Below are positions 1 to 5,300 of a stretch of 5,912 bases of DNA, piece by piece; the first letter of the stretch is position 1; each line of letters starts with the position of its first letter. The notes under the pieces were generated by a model. It made no database searches, was not told where the DNA came from, and saw only the letters and a list, made by a program, of their open reading frames with translations. Source of the stretch: an uncultured Pseudomonadota bacterium (GTDB lineage Bacteria; Pseudomonadota; Gammaproteobacteria; Burkholderiales; Thiobacillaceae); NCBI GenBank assembly GCA_903918705.1, contig CAIXFP010000024.1:1-5912 (forward strand), in the 5' to 3' direction. The position numbers and the translations under genes are program-made.

Positions 1-99
1 CATCCCGTGTTGCTGGCCGAGACCTTTGTCGATCCCTCTCGGTTTCACGGCGGCTGTTACCGCGCGGCAAACTGGCAATGCCTGGGGCTCACCCGTGGC
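1..99 (+). pseudogene. DruA-like (DUF4338) protein fragment, both ends missing
   Basis: The first reading frame is open from the window edge and reads HPVLLAETFVDPSRF, then CYRAANWQCLGLTRG. The ETFVD..RF..xCYRAANW..LG.T.G pattern is what I know from the DruA/DUF4338 family, which occurs in Druantia defence loci but far more often beside or inside insertion sequences. Only about 33 residues are visible, and the part that normally follows the AANW motif is absent. After the glycine at 97-99 the same frame abruptly becomes transposase sequence (YRYLVVSRE), so I read this as a truncated gene fused to another mobile-element gene. The upstream part lies outside the window. Given the transposase context, an insertion-sequence passenger is likelier than a phage-defence gene. 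The family assignment is from memory of the motif and is moderately sure. Confidence 0.5.
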
Positions 100-540
100 T
101 ACCGCTACCTGGTGGTGAGCCGGGAGGCCGGGCGCATCCAGCCGGAGGGGGCGGCGACGGTGACCACGGCGGGGGGGTGAGACCTTGCGGGTGAGGAAGG
201 TGGTCGATGCGGAGGTCGGCGAAGTCCGCCTTTACTGCCATTCGGCGCGCCGGGAGGAGAAGGAGAAGGGTATCAACCGGCGCTTTTGCGAGCGCTTCGA
301 GGCCGGGTTGGCGAAGCTGGCGGCGGGGCTCGCCAGCCCGCGCGGGGAGAAGCGCCCGGCGCTGATCCAGGAGCGCATCGGCAAGTTGAAGCAACGCAGT
401 TTCGGGGTGGGGCGGCATTACGCCGTCACCCTGGAGACGAATCCGGAGGGAACCGTGGTAACCGGGCTGGCCTGGGAACAGCAGCCGGTGGCGGGGACGA
501 TGCTGACCGATCCCGGGGTGTATTGCCTGCGCAGCAGCGG
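100..540 (+). pseudogene. IS4/IS1634-type transposase remnant, frameshifted and truncated at both ends
   Basis: The remnant begins in frame 1 with YRYLVVSREAGR and runs to a TGA at 178-180. The family-like sequence then continues in frame 2 (GETLRVRKVVDAEVGEVRLY, then CHSARREEKEKG). The switch falls in a run of seven G (171-177). With six G the two halves join without a stop. Further on come RFEAGLAKLAAGLASPR, ERIGKLKQRSFGVGRHYAV and VAGTMLTDPGVYCLRSS, all features of the region before the final catalytic glutamate in DDE transposases of this group. The C-terminal catalytic part is missing: at about 540 the sequence switches to an opposing transposase. A shorter reading could start at TTG 185, but I see no ribosome binding site, and the product would lack most of the enzyme. 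I am confident it is a dead transposase, less so of the exact family. Confidence 0.75.
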
Positions 541-1729
541 ACCAGAAACAGCGCAGTCAGCATGACCAAGGCCATGTGGTGATGCCAGGCATCCCAGCGC
601 CGCACCTGATAGTCGGCCATACCGCACTCGCTCTTCGTCTCCCGGAAGCAATGCTCGATGAAGAAGAGTTGCGCCTGGACCCGCGCCAGGGCCTTGAGTT
701 CGACCGTCTCCGGTGCGTTCGACAGGCAATAGTGCGACACCGCCTTCGCCCCGATCTCGCGGCGCACCAGCAGATGCCATCCATGGGCCATCGCCTCCTC
801 GCCAGCCCACAGCCACACACGGGCATGCAGATATTCCGCGGCGATCAGGCCCTTCTCCCCTTCGCGCAAGACCAGGCGCCGCCAGCTCGACGCCGGTTGT
901 GCCGCCGCCCAGGCATCGACCCGTACCGGTACCCCCGTCGTAACGGGACGTGTCGGGCAGCGACCACGCCCCGACCACTCGGGCAGGCGCAGTTGCGGGT
1001 CTTCCAGGTACACCCTCTGATCCTTGTGCACATCCGCGACGAAACGCTTGCCCCGGCGATCCAGGCCACGCAGGGAGCGGGTTCCTTGCCGTAGCCGCCA
1101 TCCACGGCGACGTCGCCATAGCGCACGCCGCGCCGGTCAGCCTCGTCCACCATTTCCAGGGCCAACTCGGATTGGGCACGATAGCGCTGCTCCGCCTTCG
1201 GGACCGCCGCCTGCTTACACCGCTCGGAGTCCGACACCAAGGAGAGTGGCAGATACAGGCGACTATCGATCAGACAAGACATCTCGCCCCGACACAGGGC
1301 GGCGAATACCCCAACCTGGCTGTTGTCCACCTTGCCGAGGCGGCCATTCCACTGCCGCGCCACGCCGGCCGAGGCTTCGCCCTTCTTGGCGAAGCCGCTC
1401 TCATCAATGATGAACACCGCGTCATCACCGCCCAGCAAGCCATTGGCCTCCGCCGCCACGACGCCGCGCAACCCGGCCCAGTCCACGCACTCGGAGGTAA
1501 GCATGTGCTGCATGGCCTGATGATCGGCCGCGTTGACTTCGCTCATGCGCAGCATGTTGCCGCGCTCGGATTGGAAGAGGCCGCGCACATAGGCGCGGAA
1601 GGTCTGGGAGACGTCGCGGGTGCGGGTGATGAAAAAACCGGAAAATCGGTCGAGATGAGCGCCAAGGGCTTCAGGAAGGCCGCCAAGGACACTCGCAAGG
1701 GTGGGACAGTCAATTTCACGGAGCCATGG
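541..1729 (-). pseudogene. IS701-type transposase, frameshifted and missing its C-terminus
   Basis: The minus strand encodes a recognisable DDE transposase of the IS701 / DDE_5 type. Reading starts after a stop at 1730-1732 with WLREIDCPTLASVLGGLPEA, then LDRFSGFFITRTRDVSQTF and YVRGLFQSERGNMLRMSEV. The first catalytic Asp is in FIIDESGFAKKGEAS (about 1405), the second in DVAVDGGYGKE (about 1102). Soon after, at about 1074-1084, the frame changes by one base. The other frame continues RSLRGLDRRGKRFVADVHKD and carries the presumed catalytic Glu in FIEHCFRETKSECGM. The protein stops at MALVMLTALFLV (about 541), short of the usual tail, where an opposing transposase remnant begins. No ATG lies in frame near the N-terminus: the ATG at 1727-1725 is in another frame and hits a stop three codons later. 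The GTG at 1588 would drop 47 family-like residues. I infer a non-functional element with one end deleted. Confidence 0.85.
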
Positions 1730-1793
1730 TTAATTACCGTGAAAAAACAATGACTTGTTGTATCACCCATGGGGCCCGATGTCTCCCTGGAAA

Positions 1794-1846
1794 TGTGACA
1801 AAGTAGAATTAGACATCTGCCGCAATCAGGGCAATTTGTCCTAATT
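1794..1846. repeat. AT-rich imperfect inverted repeat, possible relic of an element end
   Basis: Between the IS701-type remnant and metY, AATTAGACA (1807-1815) faces TGTCCTAATT (1837-1846). The arms match except for one unpaired base and are 21 bases apart. A further TGTGACA lies at 1794-1800. The stretch is clearly richer in A and T than its surroundings, as the ends of insertion sequences often are. The other end of the transposase gene next door has been deleted, so terminal inverted repeats cannot be matched within the window. It could equally be a promoter-proximal or structural element with no link to transposition. Confidence 0.3.
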
Positions 1847-1868
1847 AAAAATCCGGGTTCATGCGAAC

Positions 1869-1902
1869 GGGTACCGAAACATTTCGGCTGGTAACGGTAC
1901 CC
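1869..1902 (-). terminator. Hairpin pair after metY, possible transcription terminator
   Basis: GGGTACCG (1869-1876) and CGGTACCC (1895-1902) form a perfect 8-bp inverted repeat starting 7 bases beyond the metY stop codon. Inside it, CCGAAA (1874-1879) and TTTCGG (1882-1887) form a second tight hairpin that shares bases with the outer left arm, so the two folds compete. On the metY strand a T-rich run (ATTTTTAATT, about 1843-1852) follows roughly 17 bases after the stem instead of directly, so this is not a textbook rho-independent terminator. Position and symmetry make a 3' end signal for metY the best guess. Confidence 0.45.
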
Positions 1903-1908
1903 TTAGGT

Positions 1909-3183
1909 TTACCCCGCCGCTGCCAGCGCCTGTTCGATGTCGGCGATCAGATCATCGATATGCTCGATACCCAGGGACAGCCGCACCATGTCCTCGCTCA
2001 CACCCGCCTTGGCCAGTTCCGCCGGGGAAAGTTGTCGATGGGTCGTGGTGGCGGGGTGGCAGGCCAGACTCTTGGTGTCGCCGATGTTGACCAGGCGGAC
2101 GATCAGACCGAGTTTGTCGATAAATTTTCCACCGGCTTCACGGCCGCCCTTGATGCCAAAGGAGACGATGCCGGAGGCCTTGCCGCCCAGGTATTTGTCG
2201 GCCAACGCCTTGCTCGGTGAATCGGCCAGACCGGCGTAACGCACCCAGGCCACCTTCGGGTGGCCTTTCAGGTAACTCGCCACCGCCACGGCGTTGTCGC
2301 AGGTGCGGTCCATGCGCAGCGGCAGGGTCTCGATGCCCTGCAGGATAAGGAAGCTGTTGAATGGGCTGATGGCCGCGCCCATGTTGCGTAGCGGCACCAC
2401 GCGGGCGCGGCCGATGTAGGCGGCGGGACCGAGGGCCTCGGTATAGACGACGCCGTGGTAGGAGGCATCCGGTTCGTTGAGACGAGCGAAACGGATCTTG
2501 TGTTCAGCCCACGGACATTTGCCGGAGTCGACGATCATGCCGCCGATGCTGTTGCCGTGGCCGCCCAGATATTTGGTCAGGGCGTGCACGACGATGTCGG
2601 CCCCGTGCTCAAAGGGGCGGCACAGGTAGGGCGTGGGCACCGTGTTGTCGACAATCAGGGGCACGCCGTGGGCGTGAGCCAGTTCCGCAAGCTTCTCGAA
2701 ATCGGTGACGTTGCCGAGCGGATTGCCCACGGATTCGCAGAATACCGCCTTGGTGCGGCCATCGATCAGGGAGGCGAAGCTGTCCGGTTCGCGGTAATCG
2801 GCGAAGCGTACTTCGATGCCGTAGCGCGGCAGAGTGTGGGCGAACAGGTTGTAGGTGCCGCCATAGAGCGTGCTGGAGGTGACGATGTTATCCCCCGCCT
2901 CGGCGATGGTCATGATGGCGTAGGTGATGGCCGCCATCCCGGAGGCCAGGGCCAGGCCGGCAATGCCGCCTTCCATGGCCGCCACACGCTGCTCCAGCAC
3001 ATCGGTGGTGGGGTTCATGATGCGGGTGTAGATATTTCCCGGCACCTTCAGGTCGAACAGATCGGCTCCGTGCTGGGTGGAATCGAAAGCGTAGGACGTG
3101 GTCTGATAGATGGGCACCGCCACAGCCTTGGTGGTGGGTTCCGGGGAATAGCCGCCATGTACGGCCAGAGTTTCTATTTTCAT
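1909..3183 (-). CDS. metY: O-acetylhomoserine sulfhydrylase (O-acetylhomoserine aminocarboxypropyltransferase)
   Basis: This 424-residue protein belongs to the Cys/Met-metabolism PLP enzymes. MetY joins O-acetyl-L-homoserine and sulfide to give L-homocysteine and acetate in cytoplasmic methionine synthesis. Visible family signatures are ETLAVHGGYSPEPTT at the N-terminus, the phosphate-contacting YTR of NIYTRIMNPT (residues 52-54), ASGMAA (80-85), the PLP-ring aspartate in LIVDNT (D179), the Schiff-base lysine in HALTKYLGGHG (K204), and SLACHPATTTHRQL (372-385). Length and the insertion-rich middle fit MetY better than the roughly 390-residue MetZ or MetB. The start chosen is ATG 3183-3181, because AGGAG sits five bases upstream and homology begins at MKIETLAVHGG. 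An in-frame ATG at 3252 would add 23 unlike residues and has no such site. The gene is intact, stands alone on the minus strand, and is divergent from the wrbA operon. O-succinylhomoserine as substrate cannot be excluded. Confidence 0.95.
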   Translation of the reverse strand: MKIETLAVHGGYSPEPTTKAVAVPIYQTTSYAFDSTQHGADLFDLKVPGNIYTRIMNPTTDVLEQRVAAMEGGIAGLALASGMAAITYAIMTIAEAGDNIVTSSTLYGGTYNLFAHTLPRYGIEVRFADYREPDSFASLIDGRTKAVFCESVGNPLGNVTDFEKLAELAHAHGVPLIVDNTVPTPYLCRPFEHGADIVVHALTKYLGGHGNSIGGMIVDSGKCPWAEHKIRFARLNEPDASYHGVVYTEALGPAAYIGRARVVPLRNMGAAISPFNSFLILQGIETLPLRMDRTCDNAVAVASYLKGHPKVAWVRYAGLADSPSKALADKYLGGKASGIVSFGIKGGREAGGKFIDKLGLIVRLVNIGDTKSLACHPATTTHRQLSPAELAKAGVSEDMVRLSLGIEHIDDLIADIEQALAAAG

Positions 3184-3188
3184 ACGGT

Positions 3189-3193
3189 CTCCT
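3189..3193 (-). promoter_or_regulatory. metY ribosome binding site
   Basis: On the minus strand AGGAG lies here, within CAGGAGACCGT immediately before the ATG at 3183-3181, with five bases between them. It decides the metY start against the longer in-frame reading from 3252. Confidence 0.8.
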
Positions 3194-3202
3194 GTCAGGT
3201 GG

Positions 3203-3218
3203 GTCGCCAGCAGGCGAC
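3203..3218 (-). promoter_or_regulatory. Hairpin in the metY leader
   Basis: GTCGCC (3203-3208) and GGCGAC (3213-3218) form a perfect 6-bp GC-rich stem with a 4-base loop, about 10 bases upstream of the metY Shine-Dalgarno site. If transcription starts further upstream it would fold in the mRNA leader and could affect ribosome access. It matches no SAM or other methionine-related riboswitch I can recognise, so a regulatory role is only an inference. Confidence 0.3.
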
Positions 3219-3301
3219 GCGCGATGCTACCGTGCATTTGCTTTCGAGCCATGCCCGCGCATCCGTTTGTTACAGCCCCCCGGACAGGTAATAGCGCGGC
3301 C

Positions 3302-3352
3302 TGCCCGGCTACCCGAAGCGTTGCTGAGCACGCTTCACTCTGCCCGACCTAC
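3302..3352. repeat. Intergenic repeat-like module with hairpin core
   Basis: The core is GAAGCG (3315-3320) and CGCTTC (3331-3336), a perfect 6-bp inverted repeat enclosing a second small palindrome, TGCT/AGCA (3322-3325, 3327-3330). It is flanked by the near-identical direct repeats TGCCCGGCTAC (3302-3312) and TGCCCGACCTAC (3341-3352). Compact symmetric modules of this sort in GC-rich intergenic DNA often belong to REP-like or other dispersed families. There is only one copy in the window, so the dispersed nature is unproven. Confidence 0.35.
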
Positions 3353-3536
3353 GGCACGGGACAGTTCAAGGTCAAACCGTCGCATATTCCTATCGCCGGG
3401 GTGCACTTCACCCCCTTGACCGCTTGGCAGTGGTATCGCAACAGCCCGGCGCAAACCCTGGTCAAGTTCTTGTAAAGCCCCGCAGACTCCGGACCGGCTG
3501 CGTTAGCATGCTGCCGACGTCATTTTTCCGGCCCCC

Positions 3537-4130
3537 ATGAACGACATCCTGGTCCTCTATTACAGCCTGCATGGATCCGTGAAGCAGTTGGCGCGGCATA
3601 TCGCCCACGGCATTGAATCCGTCGAGGGCATGCATGCGCGAGTGCGTACGGTGCCCAAGGCGATGTGCGAGAGCGATGCTCCGGCGAAATTGGTGCCGGA
3701 TAGCGGCGCCCCTTTCGCCACCCTGCGAGATCTTCAGGAGTGCGAGGCCGTGGCCATGGGCTCACCCACCCGCTTCGGCAACATGGCGGCGGCCATGAAG
3801 CTTTTCTGGGATGGCACCTCCGGCTTGTGGCTGAACGGCGACCTGATCGGCAAACCCGCCTGTGTGTTCACCTCCACGGCCAGCATGCATGGCGGCCAGG
3901 AAACCACCCTGATGACCATGATGCTGCCCTTGCTGCACCACGGCATGATCATCGTCGGCCTGCCCTATTCCGCGCCCGAACTGAACCAGACCCGCTCCGG
4001 CGGCACCCCATACGGCGCCAGCCACTGGGCCGGTCCGGACGGGGGCGAACAGGTGACGGAGGAGGAACGCCGCCTGGCTTACGTTCTGGGCCGGCGCCTG
4101 GCGGAAACAGCACGGAAGCTGGCGGCATGA
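3537..4130 (+). CDS. wrbA: NAD(P)H:quinone oxidoreductase, WrbA family
   Basis: This is a 197-residue flavodoxin-fold protein of the WrbA type, which uses FMN to reduce quinones by two electrons with NAD(P)H and so limits semiquinone and oxidative damage in the cytoplasm. The N-terminal strand and FMN phosphate loop read LVLYYSLHGSVKQLA (residues 5-19). Flavin-contacting motifs follow: GSPTRFGNM (75-83), FTSTASMHGGQETT (111-124) and GGTPYGAS (155-162). LLHHGMIIVGLPYS (132-145) is also typical. Length matches the family's roughly 200 residues. The ATG at 3537 is chosen because the flavodoxin fold begins at once (MNDILVLYYS), though no clear Shine-Dalgarno site precedes it. It is the first gene of a three-gene unit and its stop overlaps the start of the HugZ-family gene (ATGA, 4127-4130). 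The FMN-loop sequence SLHGSVKQLA differs a little from the common S.YGH.....A but is within family variation. Confidence 0.93.
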   Translation: MNDILVLYYSLHGSVKQLARHIAHGIESVEGMHARVRTVPKAMCESDAPAKLVPDSGAPFATLRDLQECEAVAMGSPTRFGNMAAAMKLFWDGTSGLWLNGDLIGKPACVFTSTASMHGGQETTLMTMMLPLLHHGMIIVGLPYSAPELNQTRSGGTPYGASHWAGPDGGEQVTEEERRLAYVLGRRLAETARKLAA

Positions 4131-4864
4131 ACGAAGTCGGCATTGAAATCGGCCACGAAGCGCGCCGCTTTACTCGCGGCCAGCACAGCGGCGTGCTTTC
4201 GACCCTGTCGAAACGCCTGGAAGGCTTCCCGTTCGGCTCGGTAGCCCCGTTCATCCTCGACCATGCCGGTCGACCGGTGATCCTGATCTCCGACATCGCC
4301 GAACACACCAGGAACATTGTCGCCGACCCGCGCGTGTCCCTGATCGTCCAGCCTTATAGTCCGGATATGCAGGTGAATGGACGGGTTACGCTTATGGGCC
4401 GGGCGGAACGTCTGCCGGGAAAGGACGCGCTCGGGCCACGCTACCTGCGTTTCCACCCGCAGGCGGAAGCTTATTTCACCATGCACGATTTTCAGTTCTA
4501 CCGCATCGAGCCGGTGCGCATCCGCTATATCGGCGGCTTCGGCAAGATCTACTGGGTGGAGCCGAATCGTTATCTGCTGGCTGAAAGCCCTCTGGCGGCA
4601 CAGGAAAGCGACATCGTCGCCCACATGAACTCCGATCACGGCGACAACCTGCGTGCCTATTGCCGCCATGTCCACGGCATGGAAACAGGCAATGCGGCCA
4701 TGCTGGGCATCGACCCGGATGGCTTCGACGTGCGTGCGGATGGCGGCGACCTGCGCTTCGAGTTTGCCACACCGGTCGCCGATGCCGGCGCGGCGCGTCA
4801 AGCACTGGTAGCCCTGGCCCAGGCAGCCCGGAGCGCGGGCAACCTCGTCGGAATAGCCGAATGA
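4127..4864 (+). CDS. HugZ-family protein (PNPOx-like split barrel plus DUF2470)
   Basis: The 245-residue product has the two-part layout of HugZ/HutZ-type proteins. Residues about 12-145 form a pyridoxamine-phosphate-oxidase-like FMN-binding split barrel, with motifs RGQHSGVLST (17-26), FPFGSVAPFILD (34-45), LISDIAEHTRNI (53-64) and YIGGFGKIYWV (134-144). Residues about 158-242 form the DUF2470 domain with the signature HMNSDHGDNL (166-175). Family members bind haem, and some take part in haem iron use or breakdown. Others are annotated only as PNPOx-related, so the substrate here is unproven. It is not classical PdxH: the C-terminal domain differs. Start ATG 4127 overlaps the wrbA stop by four bases, with a weak GGAAG about 10 bases upstream. 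This suggests translational coupling, and a shared redox role with WrbA is plausible. No haem-uptake genes are visible nearby. Confidence 0.88.
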   Translation: MNEVGIEIGHEARRFTRGQHSGVLSTLSKRLEGFPFGSVAPFILDHAGRPVILISDIAEHTRNIVADPRVSLIVQPYSPDMQVNGRVTLMGRAERLPGKDALGPRYLRFHPQAEAYFTMHDFQFYRIEPVRIRYIGGFGKIYWVEPNRYLLAESPLAAQESDIVAHMNSDHGDNLRAYCRHVHGMETGNAAMLGIDPDGFDVRADGGDLRFEFATPVADAGAARQALVALAQAARSAGNLVGIAE

Positions 4865-5208
4865 CTTCCGCCCTTCTGCGCAATCTGGCCTCGGCCAATT
4901 TGATCGCCCTGATCGCGCTCTGCGTAGCCTGGGAACTCTGGCTTGCCCCGTTGCGCCCCGGCGGCTCCGCGCTGGTGTTGAAGGTTCTGCCGCTGTTGTT
5001 GCCGTTGTTCGGCATCCTGCATGGCCGCGTCTATACCTATCGCTGGTCCACGCTATTGATCTGGCTTTACTTCACTGAAGGCACGGTGCGCGCGCTGACT
5101 GACCACGGCATTTCGAGAATGCTCGGCGCGTCCGAAGTTGTACTTTCCCTGGCGTTTTTCGTTGTCACGGCGTGGTACACCCGACTGAGCCCGAGTAGTC
5201 GAACCTGA
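4861..5208 (+). CDS. DUF2069 family small inner-membrane protein
   Basis: The product has 115 residues and is almost entirely hydrophobic. It has about four predicted membrane segments at residues 12-29, 37-53, 60-72 and 89-106, joined by short loops. The stretch LPLLLPLFGILHGRVYTYRW followed by LIWLYFTEGTVRA is what I recognise as DUF2069, a family of unknown function in beta- and gammaproteobacteria commonly found beside wrbA. The ATG at 4861 overlaps the TGA of the HugZ-family gene (ATGA), so it is probably the last gene of a coupled operon with wrbA. An in-frame upstream extension would lie wholly inside the previous gene and is not protein-like. No function is known, and the neighbourhood suggests only a link to redox or quinone metabolism at the membrane. 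Confidence 0.85.
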   Translation: MTSALLRNLASANLIALIALCVAWELWLAPLRPGGSALVLKVLPLLLPLFGILHGRVYTYRWSTLLIWLYFTEGTVRALTDHGISRMLGASEVVLSLAFFVVTAWYTRLSPSSRT

Positions 5209-5286
5209 TAGCGGCCCGTTCGCTGTAGCGCGCCTTGCCGAACCTGCTCAACAACCTTCACCTATCGACTTACCCACCCCTGTCAT

Positions 5287-5294
5287 AAAGGAAG
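5287..5294 (+). promoter_or_regulatory. Ribosome binding site of the c-haem membrane protein gene
   Basis: AAAGGAAG lies with its AAGGA core eight bases before the ATG at 5301 and supports that start. It overlaps a perfect 10-base palindrome, GGAAGCTTCC (5290-5299), so the site could be partly hidden in a small stem. The 92-base gap after the DUF2069 gene and this strong site suggest the gene starts its own unit. I see no clear promoter. Confidence 0.65.
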
Positions 5295-5300
5295 CTTCCC

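Larger units (their letters stand above)
3184..3536. other. Divergent intergenic region between metY and wrbA
   Basis: These 353 bases separate two divergently transcribed genes and must hold the promoters of both, but I find no convincing sigma-70 -35/-10 pair for either. TAGCAT at 3504-3509 could be a -10 box for wrbA, and TTGACC at 3416-3421 resembles a -35 box, but neither has a partner at proper spacing. An open frame from 3224 to 3475 has no family resemblance I recognise and looks like chance. Structured elements inside are a 6-bp hairpin (3203-3218), a repeat-like module (3302-3352), and GGGGTG/CACCCC with a 5-base loop (3398-3414). GGTCAA occurs at 3370-3375 and again at 3460-3465, with its inverse TTGACC at 3416-3421. 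No riboswitch or RNA gene is recognisable. Confidence 0.6.

Noticed and set aside
1..99. A Druantia anti-phage defence locus
   Set aside because: Only about 33 residues of a DruA-like domain are present, fused to transposase debris, with no other Druantia genes in view.
950..1753. Long plus-strand open frame opposite the IS701-type transposase
   Set aside because: It is the complement of GC-rich coding sequence, and its protein is low-complexity and unlike any family.
3184..3252. A longer metY starting at the in-frame ATG at 3252
   Set aside because: The added 23 residues do not resemble the family, and the ATG at 3183 has a well-placed AGGAG.
2455..3291. Long plus-strand open frame opposite metY
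   Set aside because: Antisense shadow of an unmistakable intact metY.
3398..3414. Rho-independent terminator (GGGGTG/CACCCC hairpin)
   Set aside because: No T run follows on either strand and no gene ends nearby.
3224..3475. An 83-residue plus-strand gene in the metY-wrbA gap
   Set aside because: No ribosome binding site, no recognisable motif, and it runs through hairpin and repeat-like DNA; chance open frame.
3416..3509. Sigma-70 promoter for wrbA built from TTGACC (3416) or TTGTAA (3470) and TAGCAT (3504)
   Set aside because: Spacing is far from 16-18 bases for either pairing.
3740..4126. An N-terminal extension of the HugZ-family protein
   Set aside because: The extension lies inside wrbA in another frame, is rich in Arg/His/Gly with no homology, and the family N-terminus fits ATG 4127.
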